Of a DNA stretch of 64,000 nt, positions 17,606-26,280 are shown one piece after another. A program made the translations under genes and the position numbers. The notes beneath the pieces are model-generated. The model worked only from the letters and a program-made list of their open reading frames with translations. It ran no database searches and was not told the origin of the DNA. The stretch's first letter is position 1; each line of letters starts with the position of its first letter. Source of the stretch: Lewinellaceae bacterium (GTDB lineage Bacteria > Bacteroidota > Bacteroidia > Chitinophagales > Saprospiraceae); the NCBI GenBank assembly GCA_020636105.1, contig JACJYL010000001.1, forward strand, positions 930,001 to 994,000, in the 5' to 3' direction.

Positions 17606-18223
17606 TTATTGGGCAACCTGCCATTTTTCGACTTCCCGCCAGGCAAAGCTATCGTCCCGCCAACCAATGAGTTCGACCTGGCGGTTTCCTTTGTAATGGG
17701 TAAACCATTCCTCAATGATTCTTTTTGCCGCATCGTACTCGATAAAAAAGACCTGGTAACTTCGGGCGTCGATCACGTTTTGGAGGGTATCCAGCGGAAC
17801 GGCTACTATCTTGGTATCAATCTCCCCGTTATCCAGCAAAAGAATGGCCCCGATCGGGATGACTTCAGCGACACTTCCTGTGGGTAAACTTTCAGAGATG
17901 AGTAAAATATCCAAAGCATCTCCGTCCCCTCCCCTGTCTTTGTCCATCAGGGTGGAAGGGATAAAACCGTAATTTCCGGGGTAAGGTAAAAAGTCGACCA
18001 CTCGCTCATTCCCGTTGATGGTTTCTATCCTGAATTCCTTCGCGCCATAATCATATTCGTATTTATGGTTGGTTCCCGCAGGAATTTCCACCACCATATT
18101 CAGCGTTCCATTTTCATTGATTGCGGGAAGTTTAGCATAATCAGGCTTAACAATGTTAACCTCTTTACACGAAACCAAAAACAAGCCCAAAACACAGGAG
18201 ATAAGCAGAGGTCGTATTTTCAT
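17606..18223 (-). CDS. Inorganic diphosphatase, predicted lipoprotein
   Basis: 205 residues. The family I soluble pyrophosphatase core is clear: VEIPAGTNHKYEYD, DFLPYPGNYGFIPSTL and the metal-binding DKDRGGDGDALDILLI. Unusually, it begins with a lipoprotein signal (MKIRPLLISCVLGLFLVSC, Cys19 as the lipidated residue), so the enzyme should sit outside the cytoplasm, anchored to a membrane. It hydrolyses pyrophosphate to two phosphates. The gene follows cca with a seven-base gap and is presumably co-transcribed; the CCA-adding reaction releases pyrophosphate, but in a different compartment. It might instead serve periplasmic phosphate scavenging. Confidence 0.88.
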   Translation of the reverse strand: MKIRPLLISCVLGLFLVSCKEVNIVKPDYAKLPAINENGTLNMVVEIPAGTNHKYEYDYGAKEFRIETINGNERVVDFLPYPGNYGFIPSTLMDKDRGGDGDALDILLISESLPTGSVAEVIPIGAILLLDNGEIDTKIVAVPLDTLQNVIDARSYQVFFIEYDAAKRIIEEWFTHYKGNRQVELIGWRDDSFAWREVEKWQVAQ

Positions 18224-18230
18224 AAATAAA

Positions 18231-19652
18231 TTATTGTTGTTTCACTTTAAGCCCAATACTTTTTCCTTTTTCGATCATAAAATCATACGCCGCCTGGTAT
18301 TCATTTTCGATTTCGCCATCGAGTATGGCTTCTCTTATGGCGTTTTTAATTTCTCCCACAGGTCTTGAAGGGGATATACCAAAGGTCTCCATGATAATTT
18401 CCCCTGAGATGGGAGGCTGCCAGCTCCTGATATGGTCTTTTTCTTCTACTTCAATCAGTCGTTCACGAACCAATTCATAATTACTCAAAAAACGCTTTAC
18501 TTTTTGTTCATTTTTTGAGGTAATATCAGCCTGGCATAATAACATCAGATCATCAATCTCCTCCCCCGCATCGTAGAGTAACCTGCGGATAGCTGAATCG
18601 GTAATATTTTCCTTGGTCAAACTAATGGGGCGCAAATGAAGCCGGACCAATTTTTGTACATATTTCATTTTATGATCCAGGGGCAGGCACATTTTTTTAA
18701 AAATGCGAGGTACCATTGTTGCGCCAAGGGCTTCATGCCCGTGAAAGGTCCAGCCGACTTTTGGCTGAAAGCGCTTCGTTGCAGGCTTGGCAATATCATG
18801 CAAAATAGCGGCCCACCTCAACCAAAGGTTTTTAGTGTTTTTGCTGAGATTATCCAAAACCTCCAGCGTATGATAAAAATTATCTTTATGACTGATGCCA
18901 TTCTTTGTTTCGACCCCGTGCAAAGCCACCATCTCCGGGAAAATAAGTTTCAATAAGCCGGAATCAAATAAAATTTTGAATCCTTTGGAAGGGACATCTG
19001 ACAGGATAATTTTATTGAGTTCCGTGATGATCCTTTCCTTGGATACAATATTGATCCTGTTACGATAAACAGAAAGGGCTTTAAGGGTTTCAGCTTCTAT
19101 TTCAAAATCCAGCTGGTTGGAAAACCGTACTGCACGCATCATACGCAAGGGATCATCTGAAAAGGTACGCCCGGGTTCAAGCGGTGTTTTTATTATTTTC
19201 TCTTCAAGGTGTTTCAGTCCGCCAAAAGAATCAATGATCGCACCAAAATCCTCTTCATTCAGGCTTACTGCCAAGGCATTGATGGTAAAATCGCGTCTGT
19301 TTTGATCGTCTGCCAAAGATCCTTCCTCTACAGCAGGCTTGCGTGAGTCCTCGCGATAGGATTCTTTCCTGGCACCTACAAATTCTATTTCCATTCCTCT
19401 ATACATCAGCATAGCTGTACCAAATCGTTGATACACCGTGACCCGGGGAACAGGTCTAAGACAGGTAGCTACGGCTTGAGCCAATCTTATTCCGTTTCCC
19501 ACACAGACGATATCAAGGTCTTTTGAAGGTCGTCCCAGCAGCCGGTCACGAACATACCCCCCTACTACGTAAGCAGGATACCCCAGTTCTCTGGCGTTTT
19601 GGCTGACCAGGTCAAAAACTACTTTTTCGTCTTTTTTTATTTCAAAAATCAC
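18231..19652 (-). CDS. cca: CCA tRNA nucleotidyltransferase with HD domain
   Basis: 473 residues. The class II nucleotidyltransferase signature is VVGGYVRDRLLGRPSKDLDIV near residues 30-50 (GG and DxD), followed by the primer- and ATP-binding region (RRDFTINALAVSL, DPLRMMRAVRFSNQL). The C-terminal half carries an HD hydrolase motif (LHDIAKPAT). The enzyme builds or repairs the 3' CCA end of tRNAs from CTP and ATP, with the HD domain probably giving phosphatase or phosphodiesterase activity. It leads a two-gene unit with the lipoprotein pyrophosphatase. Confidence 0.93.
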   Translation of the reverse strand: MIFEIKKDEKVVFDLVSQNARELGYPAYVVGGYVRDRLLGRPSKDLDIVCVGNGIRLAQAVATCLRPVPRVTVYQRFGTAMLMYRGMEIEFVGARKESYREDSRKPAVEEGSLADDQNRRDFTINALAVSLNEEDFGAIIDSFGGLKHLEEKIIKTPLEPGRTFSDDPLRMMRAVRFSNQLDFEIEAETLKALSVYRNRINIVSKERIITELNKIILSDVPSKGFKILFDSGLLKLIFPEMVALHGVETKNGISHKDNFYHTLEVLDNLSKNTKNLWLRWAAILHDIAKPATKRFQPKVGWTFHGHEALGATMVPRIFKKMCLPLDHKMKYVQKLVRLHLRPISLTKENITDSAIRRLLYDAGEEIDDLMLLCQADITSKNEQKVKRFLSNYELVRERLIEVEEKDHIRSWQPPISGEIIMETFGISPSRPVGEIKNAIREAILDGEIENEYQAAYDFMIEKGKSIGLKVKQQ

Positions 19653-19760
19653 GTATCAATATTTGGTGTGGCAATTGCATGGACAATTTAAATCAAAACC
19701 TATTTCCAAAAGGCAGAGGAGCAGGTCTATCCTACCCACTTTCCTTCGCCTGAAAATTTC

Positions 19761-19794
19761 AGCCAATTCATTTTGTCACCATGCTGAATTGGGT
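19761..19794 (-). terminator. Possible terminator downstream of dusB
   Basis: GCCAATTCA at 19762-19770 can pair with TGAATTGGG near 19785-19793 across a 14-base loop, about 60 bases after the dusB stop on the minus strand. The sequence that follows on the minus strand is only moderately T-rich, so this is a weak call. Confidence 0.3.
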
Positions 19795-19849
19795 TAATTA
19801 ATCTTAGTGTATTAGCTTTTTTTTAAAAGCACAAAGAACGGTCCGCATT

Positions 19850-20857
19850 TCACTGGTTTATTTTATCTCCAAATTCATACCCGGCATATACCTGTGCTAT
19901 CTGATCTAAAATTTCAAATAATAACTCCGGTTCTTCATGGGTCACCAGGGCCTGCCGGTAATGTTTAATATTTGGCAAAGAACGGAAATAATTGGTATAA
20001 TGGCGACGCATTTCCAGGATTCCCAATTTCGGACCTTTCCACTGGATGGAATGCATCAAATGTTTCTTAGCTGCAGTTACCCTTTCTTCAATGGTTGGGG
20101 GGTCCATTAACTCTCCCGTTTTAAAATAATGTTTGATTTCCCGGAAAATCCATGGATAACCAATACTAGCCCTACCTATCATCAGGCCGTCAACACCAAA
20201 ACGATTGCGGTATTCCAGCGCTTTTTGAGGGCTGTCAATATCACCATTGCCAAAGACAGGAATATTTATTCTTGGGTTTTCCTTCACCTTGGCGATCAGG
20301 CTCCAGTCTGCCTGGCCCTTATACATTTGTTTGCGGGTACGGCCATGAATACTGATGGCTTTGATCCCTACATCCTGAAGGCGCTCGGTGACCTCTTCAA
20401 TATATTTGGAATTATCGTCCCAACCCAACCTTGTTTTTACGGTAACCGGCAATTTAGTCGACTTCACTATGGCGTCTGTCAGTTCAACCATCCTGTCTAT
20501 ATCCTGCAAAATACCGGCACCGGCCATTTTGTTCACAACGTTCTTAACCGGGCAGCCATAATTAATATCGAGGACTTCGGGGTTTGCCGCTTCCACCATC
20601 TCAGCAGCCTGTCGCATCGAATCCAGTTTAGCCCCAAAGATCTGGATCCCGATCGGGCGCTCTTCATCATAGATATCGAGTTTCTGGAGGCTTTTCTCCG
20701 CATCCCTTATCAGACCTTCCACACTAATAAATTCGGTATACATCATATCACACCCCTGCTCCTTACACAAAGCACGAAAAGGAGGATCGCTGACATCTTC
20801 CATGGGGGCCAGCAAAAGCGGGAATTCTCCCAATTCTACATTTCCGATTTTAATCAT
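19850..20857 (-). CDS. dusB: tRNA dihydrouridine synthase DusB
   Basis: 335 residues, usual length. The N-terminal FMN-binding TIM barrel opens with LLLAPMEDVSDPPFRALC; the catalytic Cys lies in DINYGCPVKNVVNKMAGAG (Cys102). Later ISIHGRTRKQMYKGQADW and PVFGNGDIDSPQKA are typical of the DusB/Nifr3 group. It reduces uridine to dihydrouridine in tRNA D-loops using FMN and NADPH. A Bacteroidota promoter box sits only four bases before the start codon, suggesting a leaderless or very short-leader mRNA. Confidence 0.93.
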   Translation of the reverse strand: MIKIGNVELGEFPLLLAPMEDVSDPPFRALCKEQGCDMMYTEFISVEGLIRDAEKSLQKLDIYDEERPIGIQIFGAKLDSMRQAAEMVEAANPEVLDINYGCPVKNVVNKMAGAGILQDIDRMVELTDAIVKSTKLPVTVKTRLGWDDNSKYIEEVTERLQDVGIKAISIHGRTRKQMYKGQADWSLIAKVKENPRINIPVFGNGDIDSPQKALEYRNRFGVDGLMIGRASIGYPWIFREIKHYFKTGELMDPPTIEERVTAAKKHLMHSIQWKGPKLGILEMRRHYTNYFRSLPNIKHYRQALVTHEEPELLFEILDQIAQVYAGYEFGDKINQ

Positions 20858-20861
20858 GGTG

Positions 20862-20893
20862 CAAAGATAACCGCCGGGGTAAATTTTAACAAT
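20862..20893 (-). promoter_or_regulatory. Promoter of dusB, immediately before the start codon
   Basis: On the minus strand TATCTTTG (20862-20869) matches TAnnTTTG and stands four bases before the ATG at 20857. A near-match to the -33 box (ATTG at 20890-20893 against TTTG) lies 20 bases upstream, the expected spacing. Transcription would start at or very near the start codon. Confidence 0.6.
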
Positions 20894-21052
20894 GGATTGA
20901 AGTTGTTTTTTTCAAAGCATTGGTTATTTTCGCGACTCCACCAGTTACCAAAGGATTTTATTAATCTAAAAAAGTGCCATTTTATTAAAAAAGTGTTGTA
21001 TTTCAACACGTTAACTTGTTCTTTCTTACGTTTAAAACATAAAAATTACTCC

Positions 21053-21436
21053 ATGAAGTATTTAAAAATTATTTTGATATTTTTCACGGTTCTCGTGTAT
21101 TCCGGTTGTAGTGATTTATCCAGCAGTGATTTAATTGGCAGCTGGGAAGCGGTGTCCGTTACAGAAGCCGGGCTACCTCTCGAAGTAGATTACCCCCTCA
21201 TCCGGTTGGATATCATGAAAGACGGAACCTATAAATACCAGGGAACGCTCAATTATCATGAGGCTGGTCAGTGGCACATCAAGGCACATCATCTCTACAC
21301 CATGGACACGCTCAAGCCGGGTGCTGGCGAAAAAGCTGTATTGATCTCATCCTTGACAAGAGATTCCTTTGAATTAAAAATGTCAGAAAACGAGACAGAA
21401 AGGATCATGAAAATGGTGAGAGTTGCTTCGAATTAA
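21053..21436 (+). CDS. Small lipoprotein of unknown function, lipocalin-like
   Basis: 127 residues from the ATG at 21053 (MKYLKIILIFFTVLVYSGC), which gives a lipoprotein signal ending at Cys19; the frame runs open upstream but that part is antisense to dusB. The mature part begins LIGSWEAVSVTEAG and continues with LDIMKDGTYKYQGTLNYHEAGQWHIKAHHLY, a pattern of short beta strands typical of lipocalin-like (DUF4488/DUF5004-type) Bacteroidota lipoproteins. No catalytic residues are evident. It converges on the haemoglobin gene with 42 bases between. Confidence 0.75.
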   Translation: MKYLKIILIFFTVLVYSGCSDLSSSDLIGSWEAVSVTEAGLPLEVDYPLIRLDIMKDGTYKYQGTLNYHEAGQWHIKAHHLYTMDTLKPGAGEKAVLISSLTRDSFELKMSENETERIMKMVRVASN

Positions 21437-21478
21437 GCACATCATTAAATTTTCAAACAAGTTCTAGCGTTAGTATTG

Positions 21479-21868
21479 TCAGAAAGTTAATGAATTTCCA
21501 AGTATCTTCATTTCCATAAGTGTTGCGATTTGCAGAGCTCTGCTTTTGGCAAGCGTTGCTTTTTCTCCCTCAAAACATTCATCCACGCTATTGGAGAAAT
21601 GTGTCAACCATTTTTCAAAATGTATCTTCATTAGAGGATACCAATCGTTTAATTCAATGTGTTTTAACATCGCATTGTTCTTATAGGCTCCTGTAAAAAA
21701 TAAAATATTATCCCAAAAATCGACCAGTATGTCAAAATGATGATCCAGCCCCTTTTTGATCACTTTCTCAAAAATCGGTACCATTACCGGATCGTCCAAT
21801 AATTTATCGTAAAAATAGCGCATGAGTCGGTCGATATCTGCCCTGGTTTGTATATCTGTTTTTTCCAT
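21479..21868 (-). CDS. Group III truncated haemoglobin
   Basis: 129 residues, typical for the family. Group III features include IDRLMRYFYDKLLDDPVMVPIFEK, HFDILVDFWDNILFFTGAYKNN and HFEKWLTHFSNSVDECFEGEKA, with candidate haem-ligand His in the last stretch. Truncated haemoglobins bind O2, NO or sulfide in the cytoplasm and have been linked to stress or low-oxygen respiration; the precise role is unknown for group III. It stands alone, divergent from rarA. Confidence 0.85.
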   Translation of the reverse strand: MEKTDIQTRADIDRLMRYFYDKLLDDPVMVPIFEKVIKKGLDHHFDILVDFWDNILFFTGAYKNNAMLKHIELNDWYPLMKIHFEKWLTHFSNSVDECFEGEKATLAKSRALQIATLMEMKILGNSLTF

Positions 21869-22062
21869 TATTAGAATGCCTGATTTTGTCTGTCAAATGT
21901 ACCATTTTACTCCATTTTTTGGGTGAGTGAGGTATAAAATGAAAAATAATTAGAAAGAAATTTTTAACTGAGTAAAAAATAACATTAAAATACATTTAGA
22001 CCTTCTCACTTGAGCCTTTGCCCTACTCCCCCAAAATCCCTTTCACAAAGTTTTCGGTTCAC

Positions 22063-22101
22063 TTTTACATTTTACATTTATCATTTTACATTTTACATTT
22101 C
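22063..22101. repeat. Short AT-rich direct repeats upstream of rarA
   Basis: The unit TTTTACA/TTTACATT recurs about five times in roughly 40 bases just before the rarA promoter box. It looks like a simple low-complexity repeat in the promoter region; copy-number variation could affect promoter spacing, but that is inference. Confidence 0.5.
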
Positions 22102-22102
22102 C

Positions 22103-22110
22103 TACCTTTG
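22103..22110 (+). promoter_or_regulatory. -7 promoter element of rarA
   Basis: TACCTTTG matches TAnnTTTG and ends four bases before the ATG at 22115, so the transcript probably begins at or within a few bases of the start codon. The -33 region falls in the AT-rich repeats and has no clear TTTG. Confidence 0.5.
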
Positions 22111-22114
22111 TCCT

Positions 22115-23389
22115 ATGCAACCATTAGCAGAACGCATGCGGCCGAAAACATTAGATGATTATGTCGGACAGGAACACCTGGTCGGCAAAGGAGCTGTATT
22201 ACGTAAAGCGATTGAATCGGGAAAACTTCCTTCATTTATTTTATGGGGCCCGCCGGGTGTAGGCAAAACGACATTGGCTAAAATTGTAGCCAATACGCTG
22301 GAAAGGCCTTTTCATAGCCTGAGTGCTATCAATTCCGGGGTAAAAGATGTACGTGATGTAATCACCAGGGCCAAAAGCCAACGATTTTTCGATGCCCCCA
22401 ACCCCATTCTGTTCATCGATGAGATCCATCGTTTCAGCAAGTCCCAACAGGATTCCCTTTTGGGTGCCGTTGAACAAGGAGTGGTAACCCTTATTGGAGC
22501 TACCACAGAAAATCCTTCATTTGAAGTCATTTCCGCCTTATTGTCCCGATCCCAGGTTTATGTTCTGGAGCATCTAAAAAAGGAACAACTCAAATCCCTT
22601 GTCGACAAGGCCCTCATTGAGGATGAATTTTTAAAGAAAAAAAAGGTCATTGTTAAAGAATACGAAGCCTTGCTGCAATTTTCGGGTGGGGATGTCAGGA
22701 AACTATATAATGTACTTGAGTTGGTGACCAACTATGCCGGGTCAGATGAACCTTTTGAAGTGACCAATGAAAGTGTTACCACCAATATCCAACAAAACAT
22801 AGCACTTTATGATAAAGGAGGAGAGCAACATTACGATATCGCCTCAGCACTGATCAAATCCATTCGGGGAAGTGATCCTAACGGAGCTGTTTATTGGCTG
22901 GCGCGGATGATCGAAGGAGGTGAAGACCTGAAATTCATTGCCAGAAGGTTGCTAATCTCTGCTTCTGAAGATATCGGTTTAGCCAACCCCAATGCCTTGT
23001 TGATGGCCAAAACGGCCTTTGAATCGGTGCAGATGATCGGTTATCCAGAATCCCGAATCATCTTGTCACAGGCAACCATTTACCTGGCTACTTCTCCTAA
23101 AAGCAATTCTGCTTACCTGGCCATCAATGAAGCCCAGGCGCTGGTTCAGAAGACTGGCAACCTTCCTGTACCGTTACATTTAAGGAATGCCCCCACAAAA
23201 CTGATGAAAGACCTGGACTACGGGAAGGGGTATCAGTATGCTCATGACCATCCCGGCAATTTCGTCAATGAAGAATTTCTGCCCGAATCGATAAAAGGCA
23301 CTCCCCTCTTCCACCCTCAGGCCAATCCGCCTGAAGAAAGTATAAGACAGCGACTTAAACAATTTTGGAAAAACAAATATGGATATTGA
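22115..23389 (+). CDS. rarA: Replication-associated recombination protein A (MgsA/RarA AAA+ ATPase)
   Basis: 424 residues from the ATG at 22115 (MQPLAERMRPKTLDDYVGQEHL); the frame extends upstream to 22010 but that part is non-coding low-complexity sequence. Walker A is GPPGVGKT (45-52), Walker B ILFIDEIHRF, sensor IGATTENPSFEV. The C-terminal region has the family landmarks DPNGAVYWLARMIEGGEDLKFIARR and ASEDIGLANPNAL. RarA acts at stalled replication forks with SSB and clamp-loader-like ATPase activity in the cytoplasm. Confidence 0.95.
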   Translation: MQPLAERMRPKTLDDYVGQEHLVGKGAVLRKAIESGKLPSFILWGPPGVGKTTLAKIVANTLERPFHSLSAINSGVKDVRDVITRAKSQRFFDAPNPILFIDEIHRFSKSQQDSLLGAVEQGVVTLIGATTENPSFEVISALLSRSQVYVLEHLKKEQLKSLVDKALIEDEFLKKKKVIVKEYEALLQFSGGDVRKLYNVLELVTNYAGSDEPFEVTNESVTTNIQQNIALYDKGGEQHYDIASALIKSIRGSDPNGAVYWLARMIEGGEDLKFIARRLLISASEDIGLANPNALLMAKTAFESVQMIGYPESRIILSQATIYLATSPKSNSAYLAINEAQALVQKTGNLPVPLHLRNAPTKLMKDLDYGKGYQYAHDHPGNFVNEEFLPESIKGTPLFHPQANPPEESIRQRLKQFWKNKYGY

Positions 23390-23585
23390 ATTTATTTTCA
23401 ATGGTCCATTTTATAAAAACCAACCAATTCAAAAGAGTCAAAAGCGATCACAAAACCTGCTTTGCCCGATATTGTCTTTTTTTTGATAACAAACTTTAAC
23501 AACCTTTTGTGATAATCTTCACATTATTTCCATCTTTCAAACCGTTTTACAGCAAAATAATCATTTGTACTAAAACCATAATAAG

Positions 23586-24188
23586 ATGAAACAGTCAGCA
23601 AAAATTTTAGTTCTTTTACTCAGCATTATGATTTCAGGTTTTCAGATCAATGCTCAATCCGAATCAAAAGTAAAAATAATTCCAAAAGTTGGATTCAATG
23701 TTTCCCGCTTTGATGTCAATTGGGACAACTATAATGAATTTGAAGATCGCGCCAAGGTAGGATGGCAAGCCGGAGTGGATGCTCGTTTTGGAAAATTCCT
23801 TTACCTCAGCCCAGGCTTACACTATTCAAGCTTTACCATGAGAAATGTGACCAGAGATGAGCTGGAAGGCGGTTTCCGGATTGGGGATGAAACCACTATT
23901 CAAAGCCTCAAGATGCCCATAAATGCGGGTTTGAAAATACCCCTCATCGGGGTAAGAGCACAGGCAGGTATTACACCTAGTTATGTTTTAAACATCAAAA
24001 CGCCAAACGGTACCAATATTGGAACCGAGCCCCTTAACCGGATGGGATTTGCCACCAACCTGGGTGTAGGAGTAGATATTTTTTTCCTGACTCTTGACCT
24101 GACCTGGGAAAAGAGCCGAACCGATTTCTTTAAAAATCTTGAAGGCAAAAACAATATGTTCGCCCTAACGGCAGGTATCAAATTCTAA
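23586..24188 (+). CDS. Outer-membrane beta-barrel protein (porin-family-like)
   Basis: 200 residues with signal peptide (MKQSAKILVLLLSIMISGFQINA). The mature part starts KVKIIPKVGFNVSRFDVNW and alternates strands of polar and hydrophobic residues (VGWQAGVDARFGKFLYLSPGLHYSSF, LGVGVDIFFLTLDLTWEKS), ending MFALTAGIKF with a terminal Phe, as in outer-membrane barrels recognised by BAM. This is the common small 8-stranded barrel family (OMP_b-brl type) of Bacteroidota. No substrate can be inferred. Confidence 0.8.
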   Translation: MKQSAKILVLLLSIMISGFQINAQSESKVKIIPKVGFNVSRFDVNWDNYNEFEDRAKVGWQAGVDARFGKFLYLSPGLHYSSFTMRNVTRDELEGGFRIGDETTIQSLKMPINAGLKIPLIGVRAQAGITPSYVLNIKTPNGTNIGTEPLNRMGFATNLGVGVDIFFLTLDLTWEKSRTDFFKNLEGKNNMFALTAGIKF

Positions 24189-24197
24189 ATTTGGTTT

Positions 24198-24527
24198 ATA
24201 AACGTGAGTCATCCCGAATTTCATCTAATCAGATAAAATTCGGGATTTTTCTTTTACAAAAGAGATAAACCGCAAAACCTGCCTTCCGTCGCGGCAGCAG
24301 GCAAGGTTTAAAACAAGTAACCGCAAAATTTAGAAGTGTTTGGGTCGTGGGTTAGGTGTTTTGCGACAAAAAATGACTTTTTTCCAAAACCCAAACCTTT
24401 TGCCCACTCACTTTTACACCTGCCTTCCTGCGTCTGCAGGCAGGTTTTACATTTAAAAAATACTTCAAATAATCAAAAAATTTCTATTTCAGACAGTTTT
24501 TGAAAATTCGGGATGACTCATGTTTAT
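24198..24527. repeat. 330-base intergenic element bounded by 24-base inverted repeats
   Basis: The 24 bases at 24198-24221 and the reverse complement of 24504-24527 match at 23 positions (core GTCATCCCGAATTT). Inside are two GC-rich imperfect palindromes built on CCTGCCT (around 24271-24308 and 24417-24447; ACCTGCCT pairs with AGGCAGGT in the second). The interval contains no gene. It may be a miniature mobile or REP-like element, or simply the shared terminator region of two convergent genes. I saw no convincing target-site duplication. Confidence 0.5.
24211..24250 (+). terminator. Intrinsic terminator after the outer-membrane barrel gene
   Basis: ATCCCGAATTT (24211-24221) pairs perfectly with AAATTCGGGAT (24236-24246), followed by TTTTC. 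The left arm is also part of a longer inverted repeat with 24504-24527. Confidence 0.75.
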
Positions 24528-24539
24528 TGTCCTTTTGGT

Positions 24540-26105
24540 TTAGCGCTTATCTAATGCTAAAACCATCCCCACAACATTCTTTTCTCCAGCATCAGCGGTA
24601 AAAGAGACCGTCTCTCCCGCTTTAAAGCTGACATTATTAATCTGCTGGCTCCCCAGGACTTCCTTTAGTTTTGAGGCATAACTGGATTGTCTGCTGTTAT
24701 TAATAGCCGTATTTAGCTTTTTAAAGTCCAATTCTTTTTTGCTCACCACAACAGCCATATAATCGGTACTTCCTTTTTGATCGGCTACCATAGAATAATC
24801 ACGTGGAAACAATCGGGTGCCTGTTATTCCACAGTATGCGGAATGTTTTTCCGTATAGGGAAACAAAACATAACTGGAACCATCCGTTTCCTGCCCAAAA
24901 ACATAAATATAACACTCAATGGAATTGGCGACCAAAACTTTAAACTTATCTCCTTTACTAATAGGGCGAACCGTCTTAAAGGTCATGTCGCCCTGGCGTT
25001 CCAGTGTGATGGTTTTTTCTGTTTTCAGATCGAGTAACCCAAACTTCACATCTAGTTTTTTATCATCAAATTTCTCGGAACTTCCCATTGGGTATAGTCC
25101 ATAAGCCTCCTTAACGAAGGTTTCGAAATCACGATACCTGACCCATCCGAATCCACGATCGCCCCATTTTTCACCCCAACTGTTCATGAGCTGAAAGGCT
25201 CCCCCTTCAAGATTGTCATCATAACCGATAACCGACATCGCGTGACCGCTGAATCCTCTTTGGGTATAATCACTTTGCGTGGGTCGCCAGACTTTTTGTC
25301 CAACCATTCTGCTCATGAAGGTTCCTCCCACCTGCATACCGATAACAACAGGAGCCCCTTGTGCAATATTTTGTTTGATAGCCAAAATATCAGGAGTGTA
25401 TTGATCCGCATCAAGAGTAAGGCGATTATACCCTTTGATCTTAAATTGACGCCCCTTGGCTATGTCTCTGTTTTGAGGATAATTTCGGCAAGTAGATTCA
25501 TCATAACGAAACTCATTAAACGGGAGGCCACCATTATCATACATGGTTTTCATAGCATCAAGCATATAAGCCCCCTGACAACCATCCAATGCAATCTGGT
25601 TATAGAGGTAAGCCGGGCTAAATGCTACACTGTTAGGATCTTTACCTGTGGCTTTTGCATGAAGGATTGTTCTGGCGCTATAGGCACTTGCCCAACCCAC
25701 GCAAGATCCTTGTCTACCTTGCTGGCCCCGCTTTGGAGCATAGGCCTCAAGTGAAACTTTGGAAGGCATGCCATTCCAAGAACCAGCTGCCAGCGGGGCG
25801 AAAACTTCTGTTTTATCATATTTTTCCTGGTCAAAATTGGCGCCTAAAGAAAACATACTTTCATCAAAGCCGATATTTTCATCGTTTCCGCTACTAAACA
25901 TTTGAGATCCTCCAAAAAAGAAATACCAGGCTCCCCCTATGATCAAAACCGGAATGAGCAATTTAGGCCGTTTAAATAAAAACATTAAAAGAAAGGGAAG
26001 TATTTTAGTGAGCATACTTCCACCACCTGTATTTTGGCTCCCCGGGTTTCTAGGCTGTTGTCCCCCTTTGTCTTGTTGGGGATCCTTTTCCATTCTGATT
26101 GGCAT
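24540..26105 (-). CDS. Membrane-anchored C1 (papain-like) peptidase with C-terminal DUF4384-like domain
   Basis: 521 residues. A Gln/Pro/Gly-rich N-terminus is followed by one membrane segment (about 44-64, KRPKLLIPVLIIGGAWYFF). The papain-like domain spans ~115-340: catalytic Cys135 (RQGSCVGWASAY), His288 (FSGHAMSVIGYDD) and Asn308 (LMNSWGEKWGDRGFGW) are all present, so it should be active. Residues ~350-521 resemble DUF4384 (VLVANSIECYIYVFGQ, YVLFPYTEKHSAYCGI), a domain often attached to surface or TIR/caspase-type proteins. There is no classical signal peptide; the membrane segment probably leaves the protease in the periplasm. A terminator separates it from the giant repeat gene upstream. 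Confidence 0.85.
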   Translation of the reverse strand: MPIRMEKDPQQDKGGQQPRNPGSQNTGGGSMLTKILPFLLMFLFKRPKLLIPVLIIGGAWYFFFGGSQMFSSGNDENIGFDESMFSLGANFDQEKYDKTEVFAPLAAGSWNGMPSKVSLEAYAPKRGQQGRQGSCVGWASAYSARTILHAKATGKDPNSVAFSPAYLYNQIALDGCQGAYMLDAMKTMYDNGGLPFNEFRYDESTCRNYPQNRDIAKGRQFKIKGYNRLTLDADQYTPDILAIKQNIAQGAPVVIGMQVGGTFMSRMVGQKVWRPTQSDYTQRGFSGHAMSVIGYDDNLEGGAFQLMNSWGEKWGDRGFGWVRYRDFETFVKEAYGLYPMGSSEKFDDKKLDVKFGLLDLKTEKTITLERQGDMTFKTVRPISKGDKFKVLVANSIECYIYVFGQETDGSSYVLFPYTEKHSAYCGITGTRLFPRDYSMVADQKGSTDYMAVVVSKKELDFKKLNTAINNSRQSSYASKLKEVLGSQQINNVSFKAGETVSFTADAGEKNVVGMVLALDKR

Positions 26106-26151
26106 AAAATAATTTTTATTAAATGAGTGAAGACATGGCCTTCCTTTTCAA

Positions 26152-26192
26152 AAAAATGACAGGAGGAAGATCAAGTATATTTTGATCTTCCT
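26152..26192 (-). terminator. Intrinsic terminator of the giant repeat-protein gene
   Basis: AGGAAGATCAA (26164-26174) pairs perfectly with TTGATCTTCCT (26182-26192), with a seven-base loop; on the minus strand a T7 run follows about six bases later. It lies 90 bases after the stop of the 2758-residue gene. Confidence 0.75.
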
Positions 26193-26280
26193 ACCCAACC
26201 TTCAATTATTAATCAAAGGTAACGCCTAATTCTTTTCACCCCAATAAATTAAGGGTAGTATTTGCAATATTCGACGGCGT

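Noticed and set aside
20129..21052. Long plus-strand open frame leading into the small lipoprotein gene
   Set aside because: It is antisense to dusB, and the lipoprotein signal starts at the internal ATG at 21053.
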